Shown here one piece after another: positions 1 through 5,995 of a stretch of DNA of 6,881 nt. A program made the translations under genes and the position numbers. The stretch comes from Tardiphaga sp. GTDB taxonomy: Bacteria > Pseudomonadota > Alphaproteobacteria > Rhizobiales > Xanthobacteraceae. Under the pieces are notes generated by a model that worked only from the letters and a program-made list of their open reading frames with translations, was not told where the DNA came from and searched no databases. The stretch spans positions 1 to 6,881 of the forward strand of contig JAQGJF010000313.1 in NCBI GenBank assembly GCA_028290765.1, read 5' to 3'. Numbering within the stretch: position 1 is the first letter of the stretch; every line of letters begins with the position of its first letter.

Positions 1-26
1 GCTGGCGATGCCGATCCAATCTAAAA

Positions 27-1247
27 TCATTCCGCCTGGGGCTTTCCGATCGTGCCTTCCTCTTCAAGGCTCGCGATTTCCTCGGCCGACAGGTTCAGCA
101 TCTCGGCCAGTATCTCATGATTGTGCTGGCCGAGCCGCGGGGACGGCGTGCTCGGCAGCGGATCGATGCCGTGGAAGCGCAGCGGGCTGTTCGGCACGAC
201 GATGCGACCGAATTGCGGATGATCGATCCATTGCAGCATGCCGCGCTCGTGCATGTGCTTGTCGTTGGTGACTTCGATGAGATCGCGTACCGGCGCCGCC
301 GGGACCTTGTGCTTCGCGAAAATTTTTCCGGCCTCGGCCTTGGTGTGCTTCGAGGTCCAGTCCGAAATCAGCCGGTCGGTCTCTTCCATGTGGCGCACCC
401 GCTGCGCTTTCGACGTGAAGCGCTCGTCGTTCGCGAGATCGTCGCGTCCCATCGCCTTGAGCAGGTTGCTCCAGTGGGTTTCGTTGGCGCCGATGATGGC
501 GATGAAACCGTCCGAGGTCGGATAGACGTTGTAGGGCGCCTGCGCCAGGCCGCCGTGGCGATTGCCGGTGCGCGGCGGCGCGATGCCCTTGTCGTAGACG
601 AAGGCCAGATTCGACGCCAATGTCGGATACACCGTCTCCTGCATCGCGACCTCGACCAGCCGCCCCTTGTTGGTGAAGGTCCGTTCGTACAGCGCGGTCA
701 TGATTCCCCCGTAGAGGTGAACGCCGCTGAGAAAATCGACCACCGCCGGACCGCATTTGACCGGCGGTCCATCGGGAAATCCGGTCACGCTCATCATGCC
801 GGACGCCGCCTGCACGGTGACGTCCATCGCCAGATTGTCGCGGTCCGGCCCGGAGATGCCATAGCCGGAGCCCGAGGCATAGATCAGCCGCGGATTGATC
901 TCAGAGAGCACCGACCAGCCGAGGCCCAGCTTGTCCATCACGCCCGGGGCGTAATTTTCCAAAAGAACGTCGGCCTGCGCCACCAGGCCTTTGAGGATCT
1001 CGCGGCCGCGCGGGCTTTTCAGGTTGAGCGAGATGTCGCGCTTGTTGGCGTTGAGCATGGCGAACGGGATCGCCGAGCCCTTGCTCACGGTGACGCGCTG
1101 CCGGATCGGTTCGCCGGCCAAGGGCTCGACCTTGATGATGTTGGCGCCGGCCTTGGCCATCAGGAAGGTGGCATACGGCCCCTGGTAGACCTGCCCCAGG
1201 TCGATGACGGTCACGCCGTCCAGCGGAAGATTTTTGCGCTCAGTCAC
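27..1247 (-). CDS. CaiB/BaiF family (class III) CoA-transferase
   Basis: The 406-residue product fits the usual length of class III CoA-transferases, cytoplasmic enzymes that move CoA between acyl-CoA and free carboxylic acids through an aspartyl-CoA anhydride. The N-terminal Rossmann part shows LPLDGVTVIDLGQV (about 7-20), the AKAGANIIKVEP stretch (31-42) and NANKRDISLNLKSPRG (66-81). The LLENYAPGVMDKLGLG block (95-110) and GSGYGISGP (126-134) are also typical. Asp142 in AMDVTVQAASG aligns with the family's catalytic Asp. The start is GTG, supported by an AAGGA ribosome-binding site 9 nt upstream. The substrate cannot be read from sequence: formyl-, succinyl-, carnitine-type transferases and acyl-CoA racemases share this fold, although the QAASG context after the Asp favours a transferase over a racemase. 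It is the last of three same-strand genes, 63 bp after the GNAT gene, and ends 26 bp from the window edge. Confidence 0.93.
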   Translation of the reverse strand: MTERKNLPLDGVTVIDLGQVYQGPYATFLMAKAGANIIKVEPLAGEPIRQRVTVSKGSAIPFAMLNANKRDISLNLKSPRGREILKGLVAQADVLLENYAPGVMDKLGLGWSVLSEINPRLIYASGSGYGISGPDRDNLAMDVTVQAASGMMSVTGFPDGPPVKCGPAVVDFLSGVHLYGGIMTALYERTFTNKGRLVEVAMQETVYPTLASNLAFVYDKGIAPPRTGNRHGGLAQAPYNVYPTSDGFIAIIGANETHWSNLLKAMGRDDLANDERFTSKAQRVRHMEETDRLISDWTSKHTKAEAGKIFAKHKVPAAPVRDLIEVTNDKHMHERGMLQWIDHPQFGRIVVPNSPLRFHGIDPLPSTPSPRLGQHNHEILAEMLNLSAEEIASLEEEGTIGKPQAE

Positions 1248-1310
1248 TTGTCGTTTCCTTCACCGCGCGTTGTTTTGATTTTCGTGGGGCGCGGTCAGCT
1301 GCGTCTCCGT

Positions 1311-1823
1311 CTAGCGCGCCATGCTCCAGTCCGGACGCACCGCGCCGGCAACATCGGTGAACGCGCCGTCGACCAGTTCAAGCACCAGAAGACGCTTGGG
1401 GTCGACCGGACCCGGCATGGTAACGCGGCGCTTGGCGACGGGCTTGAAACCGACGCGACCGTAATAGGGTTCGTCGCCGACCAGCAGCACCAGGCGATGG
1501 CCTTTGGCCTTCGCATCGGCGAGCGCGCGATCCAGCAGAGCGCGGCCGATGCCCCGGCTGCGAAACGGCGGCTCGACCGTCAGCGGTCCCAGCAGCAGGG
1601 CCGGCGTGTCGCCGATGCAGATCGGCAATTGCCGCACCGAGCCGACCAGCAAGGTGCCGATTCGGGCGGTGAACGACAGATCGAGCCGGTGATCGACATG
1701 CTCGCGCAGCCGGTAGGCGCTGAGCACGAAGCGGCCAGGCCCGAAGGTGCGGGCATTCAGCCGCTCGATCGCCTGGGCGTCATTGGCGGTCTCGGCCAAT
1801 ATGGTAAGAGAGAGGTCGGTCAT
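1311..1823 (-). CDS. GNAT family N-acetyltransferase (YhbS-like)
   Basis: This 170-residue protein has a single GNAT fold, which transfers an acetyl group from acetyl-CoA to an amine. The acetyl-CoA pyrophosphate-binding loop is visible as FRSRGIGRALLDRAL (about 87-101), following the beta-4 strand LLLGPLTVEP (77-86). The GDEPYYGRVGFKPV stretch (116-129) is the conserved beta-5/alpha-4 segment typical of the COG3153 (YhbS-like) group. The acceptor substrate is unknown; characterised relatives act on small molecules, tRNA-linked or protein amines. The ATG lacks a strong Shine-Dalgarno sequence. It lies 59 bp after the Nudix gene and 63 bp before the CoA-transferase gene on the same strand, so it may share their transcript, but the three products do not form an obvious pathway. 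Confidence 0.9.
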   Translation of the reverse strand: MTDLSLTILAETANDAQAIERLNARTFGPGRFVLSAYRLREHVDHRLDLSFTARIGTLLVGSVRQLPICIGDTPALLLGPLTVEPPFRSRGIGRALLDRALADAKAKGHRLVLLVGDEPYYGRVGFKPVAKRRVTMPGPVDPKRLLVLELVDGAFTDVAGAVRPDWSMAR

Positions 1824-1852
1824 CTACGCGCGGGATAGCATCTGGCGGAGGC

Positions 1853-1872
1853 GCGGTCCATCGCCGGACCGC
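1853..1872. other. Short GC-rich inverted repeat between Nudix and GNAT genes
   Basis: GCGGTCC (1853-1859) and GGACCGC (1866-1872) form a perfect 7-bp stem with a 6-nt loop, 10 bp beyond the Nudix stop codon on the minus strand. No T-run follows it in the minus direction, so it is not a standard intrinsic terminator. It could act as an mRNA-stabilising or attenuating hairpin, or be chance in GC-rich DNA. Confidence 0.3.
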
Positions 1873-1882
1873 CGGGACCGGA

Positions 1883-2371
1883 TCACTCCCGCCAGGTAGC
1901 CAGAATCGGGCGATTTTCGAGAACTTCGGCGATCCGCCGCCGGGTGCCCTCGGTGGTTTCCGGCGGCAGCTCATGGGCTCCGAAAAAGCCGCAGGCGATG
2001 ATCTCGTGGTTCGGCTCCGGCATCCGGTCCTGGCGAAACCGGCGGCTCACATAGACCGCGACATGGTCGCGGCGGGAAGCGTGGTTGTTGAAGAAGATGC
2101 CGAGCAGTGTGGGCTCGCCGACGAGTTCGATCCGGCCCTCTTCCATCAATTCGCGCTCGAGCGCGTGGCCAAGGGTCTCGCCGACCTCGACGCCGCCGCC
2201 CGGCAGATGCCAGCCGGCGACGTAGCTGTGCTTGACTAGGAAAATGCGATTGTCGGCGTCCAGCACCACGGCGCGAACGCCCAGCGTCATGCCCCGGGCG
2301 AATCGCCAGTACAGGTGAAAAACCCGCCGCAAGGCCGGTTCGAATGCCTGCCGAATCCGCTGGAGGCTCAT
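1883..2371 (-). CDS. Nudix hydrolase
   Basis: The 162-residue product has one Nudix domain, which hydrolyses nucleoside diphosphates linked to another moiety with a divalent metal. The Nudix box lies at residues 59-81: G59, E65 and the REL-M-EE core R73, E74, E77, E78 match the GX5EX7REUXEEXGU pattern. The usual final Gly is replaced by Arg80 (EEGRI). The preceding WHLPGGGVEVGE (54-65) and the strand GVRAVVLDADNRIFLVKHSY (31-50) are typical. An N-terminal helix rich in Arg and aromatics (about 1-27) precedes the domain. I chose the ATG at 2371 because GAGG lies 8 nt upstream; an in-frame ATG at 2440 has no ribosome-binding site and would add 23 atypical residues. The substrate is not predictable. 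It is the first gene of a possible three-gene minus-strand unit, divergent from the phosphoesterase gene. Confidence 0.9.
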   Translation of the reverse strand: MSLQRIRQAFEPALRRVFHLYWRFARGMTLGVRAVVLDADNRIFLVKHSYVAGWHLPGGGVEVGETLGHALERELMEEGRIELVGEPTLLGIFFNNHASRRDHVAVYVSRRFRQDRMPEPNHEIIACGFFGAHELPPETTEGTRRRIAEVLENRPILATWRE

Positions 2372-2530
2372 GGCGCGAGCCTCACGGATCGGGGCGTGGT
2401 GGTTGGTCCTTGCGTCACATCCGCCATCTTGCCAAAACATACCGGGTTTTTACAGGGTGGGTTTTCACCGGGCGCATGAGGCAACCGTGAAGCGACGTTT
2501 ACCGGCCAACCCTTCGTTCGGAAACGCCTG
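2372..2530. promoter_or_regulatory. Divergent intergenic region, Nudix / phosphoesterase
   Basis: This 159-bp gap separates two divergently transcribed genes, so both promoters should lie here or just inside. An AT-richer core at about 2430-2468 contains a 10-bp direct repeat with one mismatch, GGGTTTTTAC (2444-2453) and GGGTTTTCAC (2459-2468), 15 bp start to start. I see no pair of -35/-10 boxes strong enough to call; TTGCCA (2429-2434) with TACAGG (2451-2456) is a weak plus-strand possibility at 16-bp spacing. Confidence 0.4.
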
Positions 2531-3424
2531 ATGCCGGCCTTCGTGCTCGCCCATCTGTCCGATCCGCATCTGCCGCCGCTGCCGGTGGCCAGCTTGCGCC
2601 AATTGGCCGGCAAGCGCGTGCTGGGCTATCTGCACTGGACCCGCACCCGCCATAAAATCCATCGGCGCGAAGTGCTCGACGCCGTCGTCGCCGACATGCA
2701 GGCGCAGCATCCCGATCACATCGCCGTCACCGGCGACCTGGTGAATCTCGCGCTGGAAGCCGAATTCGCCCCGGCGCACGCCTGGCTCGCGAGCCTCGGC
2801 GCACCGGACCGTGTCACCGTCGTTCCTGGCAATCACGACGCCTATGTGCGCGCGACACAGCATCATTTTGCAAAAACCTTTGGCGATTTCATGCGCGGCG
2901 ATGCCGGCATGGCCGGTGACGCCATCCCCCTTCCATTCCTGCGCCGCAGGGGTCCGCTGGCGCTGATCGGCGTCTCCAGCGCGGTGCCGACCGCGCCGCT
3001 GATGGCGACCGGCCGGCTTGGGCAGCTGCAACTCGACGCGCTCGATCGGATGCTGGGCGAATTGTCGAGCGAGCCGGTGTTTCGCGTGCTGCTGATCCAC
3101 CATCCGCTGCGCTCGACAGCGCGGCACAAGCGACTGACCGATTCCGATCAACTGCTGCCTCTGCTCAAGCGCCACGGCGTCGACCTGATCCTGCACGGCC
3201 ATGATCACATCCATTCCACCATGTGGTTCGAGGGACCGCACGGCCGCATTCCCGCCATCGGCGTGCCGTCGGCGTCGTCGCTGGCGCATGGGCATTATCC
3301 GGCAGCGGCGTATAATTCGTTTTCGATCGAGCGCGACGGCGATGGCTGGCGCTGTGGGCACAGCGTTCGCGGGATAGCGGATGGGCTACGCGTTCAGGAT
3401 TTGCGGCAGGAGCGGCTGATTTAG
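2531..3424 (+). CDS. Calcineurin-like metallophosphoesterase (CpdA/Icc-like)
   Basis: The 297-residue protein carries the full set of binuclear metal motifs of the calcineurin-like phosphoesterases: D11-x-H13 in HLSDPHL, G68-D69 in VTGDLVN, GNHD at 100-103, H190-H191 in LLIHHPL, and GHDH at 223-226. These residues bind two metals and hydrolyse phosphomonoesters or phosphodiesters. The arrangement resembles class III cyclic-nucleotide phosphodiesterases (CpdA/Icc), but the substrate is unproven and could be a nucleotide or a phospholipid head group. No signal peptide is visible, so a cytoplasmic place is likely. The segment between the first two motifs (about 15-45) is rich in basic and aromatic residues (KRVLGYLHWTRTRHK). 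The ATG follows a modest GGAAA about 8 nt upstream. It is divergent from the Nudix gene and convergent with the membrane-protein gene; a palindromic repeat starts 3 bp after the stop. Confidence 0.92.
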   Translation: MPAFVLAHLSDPHLPPLPVASLRQLAGKRVLGYLHWTRTRHKIHRREVLDAVVADMQAQHPDHIAVTGDLVNLALEAEFAPAHAWLASLGAPDRVTVVPGNHDAYVRATQHHFAKTFGDFMRGDAGMAGDAIPLPFLRRRGPLALIGVSSAVPTAPLMATGRLGQLQLDALDRMLGELSSEPVFRVLLIHHPLRSTARHKRLTDSDQLLPLLKRHGVDLILHGHDHIHSTMWFEGPHGRIPAIGVPSASSLAHGHYPAAAYNSFSIERDGDGWRCGHSVRGIADGLRVQDLRQERLI

Positions 3425-3427
3425 CTC

Positions 3428-3510
3428 CGTCATTGCGAGGAGCTCTTGCGAGGAAGCAATCCGGCTTTCTTCCTTGGCCCCTGGATTGCTTCGCTTCGCT
3501 CGCAATGACG
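3428..3510. repeat. 83-bp dispersed palindromic repeat (intergenic)
   Basis: The outer arms CGTCATTGCGAG (3428-3439) and CTCGCAATGACG (3499-3510) are perfect 12-bp inverted repeats. The inner arms GAAGCAATCC (3453-3462) and GGATTGCTTC (3483-3492) form another perfect 10-bp stem around a 20-nt loop, with an asymmetric internal bulge of 13 nt against 6 nt. The left arm also repeats TTGCGAGGA (3433-3441 and 3446-3454). I recognise this type as an abundant intergenic palindrome of Bradyrhizobium-group genomes. It sits between two convergent genes, so its transcript would fold into a long hairpin on either strand and may help stop read-through or protect 3' ends. Confidence 0.85.
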
Positions 3511-3563
3511 TGGAGAGATCGGCGCATCTTCGCGACGCATCGCTTGTAGCGGCGTCTTGAACT

Positions 3564-4115
3564 TCAAAAACTCCGCAGCGCCGCGAATAGCGCGAACCCG
3601 AACAGCGCGGCGACGCCGACGATGAAGCCGAACGCGAAGGTCCAGAATCCGCCACGGCGCGGCCTCCCGGCGGCCACCGGCGCCGGCGTGGCGACCAGCG
3701 CGTGTTCGCGCTCGATCATGCGCCGCGCGATATAGTCGGTGATGGCGTCGACCATTTTTGCCACGTCATGGGATTCCGCCAGCACGATGCGGCCGAACCG
3801 GGTGTCCTGGACGAAACGGTAGATGCGCTTGTCGCGGCCCATCAGCACATGGGCGACGATGTCGATCCACAGCCGCGGCGTCACGCCCTGGCTGATGCCG
3901 CGATCGAAAATATCGACCTGGTCCGGAATCTGCGCGAACAAGGGATCCAGCGCCTCATTGAGAATTTCGAGCCGGGCGACCTCGGCGTCGCGAAGATCGA
4001 CCACGACACCGGTGCGGTCGGCGGCCTCGATGCGCGCCTGACGCAGCGCATCGCGCAGCCGCATCGGCTTGCCGTCGACGGCCAGATTGGTCCCGGTGGT
4101 GTGCGCGTCCGACAT
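3564..4115 (-). CDS. Tail-anchored membrane protein of unknown function
   Basis: I do not recognise a named family. The 183-residue product has a hydrophilic body with a helical, charged region (about 18-60: RLRDALRQARIEAADRTG, then LRDAEVARLEILNEALDPLF). A conserved-looking middle follows (about 64-135: PDQVDIFDRGIS, TPRLWIDIVAHVLMGRDKRIYRF, DTRFGRIVLAES). A Pro/Ala/Arg linker (142-155) leads to one hydrophobic segment at about 157-180 that ends three residues from the C-terminus. That layout predicts a C-tail-anchored inner-membrane protein with the body in the cytoplasm. I chose the ATG at 4115 because AAGG lies 8 nt upstream; the frame is open to 4238, but that extension crosses low-complexity leader sequence and the terminator-like repeat. 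It is convergent with the phosphoesterase gene and separated from the aceA unit by a terminator, so it is probably transcribed alone. The reading frame looks real because of its clear domain layout, but no function can be assigned. Confidence 0.75.
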   Translation of the reverse strand: MSDAHTTGTNLAVDGKPMRLRDALRQARIEAADRTGVVVDLRDAEVARLEILNEALDPLFAQIPDQVDIFDRGISQGVTPRLWIDIVAHVLMGRDKRIYRFVQDTRFGRIVLAESHDVAKMVDAITDYIARRMIEREHALVATPAPVAAGRPRRGGFWTFAFGFIVGVAALFGFALFAALRSF

Positions 4116-4226
4116 CGTGGCTGCCTTGTCCCTGGGGGCTGAACCCGGCATTAATCTATCAGTAACCACGTTCCACGCAAAGCTTGTTTGTTCCCAATGG
4201 CTTGCGCCGACCGGGCGTCCACAAGC

Positions 4227-4281
4227 AAACGGCCCCATCCGGTCACCCGGATGGAGCCGCCCACTTCCTTGGGCCGTTTTT
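4227..4281 (-). terminator. Branched inverted repeat, likely terminator of the aceA unit
   Basis: The outer arms AAACGGCCC (4227-4235) and GGGCCGTTT (4271-4279) pair perfectly. Inside, CCATCCGG (4235-4242) and CCGGATGG (4247-4254) form a second perfect 8-bp stem with a 4-nt loop. It begins about 18 bp after the stop of the DUF4170 gene, and on the minus strand the stem is followed by TTTGCTTGT, a weak U-rich tail. On the plus strand it ends in TTTTT (4277-4281). Its place after the aceA-DUF4170 pair and before the next minus-strand gene argues for termination of that unit; it could also block plus-strand antisense transcription. Confidence 0.65.
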
Positions 4282-4298
4282 ATTGGAGTTCTGGCCGA

Positions 4299-4502
4299 TC
4301 AGGCCATGACGCGCTGCGGTTCTTCCACGATGGAGAAGCGCACGCTGCCGCGATGCCGGTTCTCTTCGGAAACCATCCGCCAGGCGTCTTCGGCCTCTTT
4401 GCGGGTCTTGAACGGGCCCTGCACCTGGGCCGAGCCTTCGACCAGCTTGTGGAAGTTCATCGAACCGAATTCACCGCCGATAACCCAGAAATTGCTGCTC
4501 AT
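4299..4502 (-). CDS. DUF4170 domain-containing small protein
   Basis: This 67-residue product matches the size and pattern of the DUF4170 family, small alphaproteobacterial proteins of unknown function: FWVIGGEFGSMNFHKLVEG (5-23), then GPFKTRKEAEDAWR (29-42) and a C-terminal strand VRFSIVEEP (54-62). The alternating strand-helix layout suggests a compact alpha/beta fold; no catalytic motif, signal peptide or membrane segment is visible. The ATG has an ideal Shine-Dalgarno AGGAGG 5 nt upstream. The gene starts 12 nt after the aceA stop codon, with its ribosome-binding site directly beside that stop, so it should be co-transcribed with aceA. The context links it to acetate or fatty-acid growth only by association. 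Confidence 0.88.
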   Translation of the reverse strand: MSSNFWVIGGEFGSMNFHKLVEGSAQVQGPFKTRKEAEDAWRMVSEENRHRGSVRFSIVEEPQRVMA

Positions 4503-4507
4503 GTGTG

Positions 4508-4513
4508 CCTCCT
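4508..4513 (-). promoter_or_regulatory. Strong Shine-Dalgarno of the DUF4170 gene
   Basis: On the minus strand, AGGAGG lies 5 nt before the ATG and 1 nt after the aceA TAA. The perfect match predicts efficient independent translation of the small downstream gene from the aceA transcript. Confidence 0.85.
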
Positions 4514-4514
4514 G

Positions 4515-5822
4515 TTATTCAGCTGCCTGAATGTGGATTTCCGAACCGTGCGCCTTGAACTGCGCGGCTTCGGTCGAGTCGTGGAGTGCGGTGGTCGACG
4601 AGGTGCCGCCAGTGATGGTGGTCGACACCAGATCGAAGTAGCCGGTACCGACTTCGCGCTGGTGGCGCGTCGCCGAATAGCCGTGCTTCTCGGAAGCGAA
4701 CTCCGCCTGCTGCAGGCGGGAATAGGCCGCCATGCCTTCGGCCTTGTAGCCGCGGGACAGTTCGAACATGCCGTGGTTGAGCGAGTGGAAACCCGCCAGC
4801 GTGACGAACTGGAATTTGTAGCCCATCGCGCCGATCTCGCGCTGGAACTTGGCAATCGTCGCCTTGTCGATGTTGGCTTCCCAGTTGAACGACGGCGAAC
4901 AATTATAGGCCAGCATCTTGTCCGGATAGACCTTATGCATGGCTTCGGCGAACTGCCGGGCCTCGTCGAGGTTCGGCGTCGAGGTTTCCCACCAGATCAG
5001 ATCGGCATATTTCGCGAACGCGATGCCGCGCTTGATGCAATGGGCGAGACCCGTGCCGGGCTTGAGGCGGAAGAAGCCTTCCGGCGTGCGTTCGCCGGTG
5101 ATGAACTCGCGGTCACGTTCGTCGACGTCGGTGGTGATCAGCTTGGCGCTTTCCGCATCGGTGCGGGCCAGCACGAAGGTCGGCGTGCCGCAGACGTCGG
5201 CGGCGAGACGCGCCGCCACCAGGTTGCGCTCGTGCGCCGCGGTCGGGATCAGCACCTTGCCGCCCATATGGCCGCACTTCTTTTCGGACGCGAGCTGGTC
5301 CTCGAAGTGCACGCCGGCGGCGCCGGCTTCGATATAGGCCTTCATGATCTCGAACGAGTTCAACGGACCGCCGAAGCCGGCTTCGGCGTCGGCGACGATC
5401 GGCACGAACCAGTCGATCTTGGCTCCGCCCTCGGAGTGCTCGATCTGGTCGGCACGCTGGAAGGTGCGGTTGATGCGGCGGCACAGCTCCGGTCCGGCGT
5501 TGGCCGGATACAGGCTTTGGTCGGGATACATCGCGCCCGCGGTGTTGGCGTCGGCGGCCACTTGCCAGCCGGAGAGATAGATCGCGGGCAGGCCGGCGCG
5601 CGCCTGCTGCATCGCCTGGTTGCCGGTGACGGCGCCCAGCGAATTGACGTAGGGCTCGCTCTTCAGCGATTCCCACAGCCGATTGGCGCCCTTTTCGGCC
5701 AGCGTGTAGGCGATCGGCACCGAGCCGCGCAGCTTCTCGACCTCGGCCGGGCTATAGGGACGGCTGATGCCATCGAAGCGCCCCGCGGGCGCCGGAACCA
5801 GCTGCTCAAAGCTCTTAGACAT
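4515..5822 (-). CDS. aceA: Isocitrate lyase
   Basis: The enzyme cleaves isocitrate to glyoxylate and succinate, the first committed step of the glyoxylate bypass, in the cytoplasm as a tetramer. The 435-residue length matches the short bacterial class. The active-site loop KKCGHM (181-186) contains the catalytic Cys183. Other family blocks are [10 protein letters not shown] (84-93), the metal-binding region [12 protein letters not shown] (141-152), VHFEDQ (171-176), TDAES (221-225) and NCSPSFNW (307-314). All key residues appear intact. I chose the ATG at 5822 because GGAGAA lies 4 nt upstream and [10 protein letters not shown] is a typical N-terminus; an in-frame GTG at 5870 has no ribosome-binding site. 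It leads a two-gene unit with the DUF4170 gene and is divergent from a ScfR/RamB-like regulator that probably controls it. Malate synthase, the partner enzyme, is not in the window. A methylisocitrate lyase is less likely given the length and the KKCGHM context. Confidence 0.97.
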   Translation of the reverse strand: MSKSFEQLVPAPAGRFDGISRPYSPAEVEKLRGSVPIAYTLAEKGANRLWESLKSEPYVNSLGAVTGNQAMQQARAGLPAIYLSGWQVAADANTAGAMYPDQSLYPANAGPELCRRINRTFQRADQIEHSEGGAKIDWFVPIVADAEAGFGGPLNSFEIMKAYIEAGAAGVHFEDQLASEKKCGHMGGKVLIPTAAHERNLVAARLAADVCGTPTFVLARTDAESAKLITTDVDERDREFITGERTPEGFFRLKPGTGLAHCIKRGIAFAKYADLIWWETSTPNLDEARQFAEAMHKVYPDKMLAYNCSPSFNWEANIDKATIAKFQREIGAMGYKFQFVTLAGFHSLNHGMFELSRGYKAEGMAAYSRLQQAEFASEKHGYSATRHQREVGTGYFDLVSTTITGGTSSTTALHDSTEAAQFKAHGSEIHIQAAE

Positions 5823-5826
5823 CGTA

Positions 5827-5832
5827 TTCTCC
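5827..5832 (-). promoter_or_regulatory. Shine-Dalgarno of aceA
   Basis: On the minus strand GGAGAA lies 4 nt before the ATG at 5822. It decides the aceA start in favour of MSKSFEQ over an upstream in-frame GTG. Confidence 0.75.
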
Positions 5833-5954
5833 AATCGACATTCGTGACAGTGCATTGCGAAACGTGGCACTAGCTAAACGCCAATCCGCCGAATTCGTAC
5901 AGATAGCTTGCACGCGAATGGTGATGTCATGTAACATGTGTGCTTGTGTGTATT

Positions 5955-5967
5955 GTAACTTTGTCAA
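5955..5967. promoter_or_regulatory. Candidate RamB-box-like operator
   Basis: The 13 bases contain AACTTTG followed two bases later by AA. As I recall it, the Corynebacterium RamB box is A-A/G-AACTTTGCAAA; the match here is 9 of 13, with the AACTTTG core exact. It overlaps the candidate aceA -10 element, a place where a repressor could block transcription. This is a motif-based inference in a distant organism and may be chance. Confidence 0.3.
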
Positions 5968-5995
5968 TTTTATCACAACCAAGCAGGCAAGCGCG

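Larger units (their letters stand above)
5823..5995. promoter_or_regulatory. Divergent control region, aceA / ScfR-like regulator
   Basis: This 173-bp region is AT-richer than its flanks, especially at 5921-5980. On the minus strand TACAAT (complement of 5952-5957) matches the -10 consensus at 5 of 6 positions and could serve aceA, giving a leader of roughly 120 nt; its -35 partner is poor. A TTGACA on the same strand (complement of 5962-5967) has no -10 at normal spacing. Possible regulator sites are the AACTTTG element at 5957-5963, TGTAAC at 5930-5935 and 5954-5959, the palindrome CATGTAACATG at 5928-5938, and TTGCGAA at 5855-5861. Promoter positions are guesses; the presence of two divergent promoters is well supported by gene layout. 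Confidence 0.6.

Noticed and set aside
1..24. Possible 3' end of a plus-strand gene (AGDADPI then TAA at 22-24)
   Set aside because: Only seven codons are visible, so a real gene end cannot be told from chance.
117..1838. Plus-strand open frame of 573 codons across the CoA-transferase and GNAT genes
   Set aside because: It is antisense to two genes with clear family motifs; its translation is Arg/His/Gly-rich without any domain, as expected from a mirror frame in GC-rich DNA.
27..2371. Nudix, GNAT and CoA-transferase genes as a dedicated new pathway
   Set aside because: The order and spacing allow co-transcription, but the families are generic and nothing in the sequence ties their substrates together.
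2465..3361. Minus-strand open frame of 298 codons opposite the phosphoesterase
   Set aside because: It is antisense to a gene with all metal-binding motifs and its own translation is rich in Arg, Gln and His with no family features.
4188..5873. Plus-strand open frame of 561 codons across the DUF4170 gene and aceA
   Set aside because: It is the antisense of aceA, which has intact active-site motifs; the composition is typical of a shadow frame and it lacks recognisable domains.
5962..5967. Perfect TTGACA on the minus strand as an aceA -35 box
   Set aside because: No acceptable -10 element occurs 16-18 bp downstream (the 17-bp position reads AGCACA).
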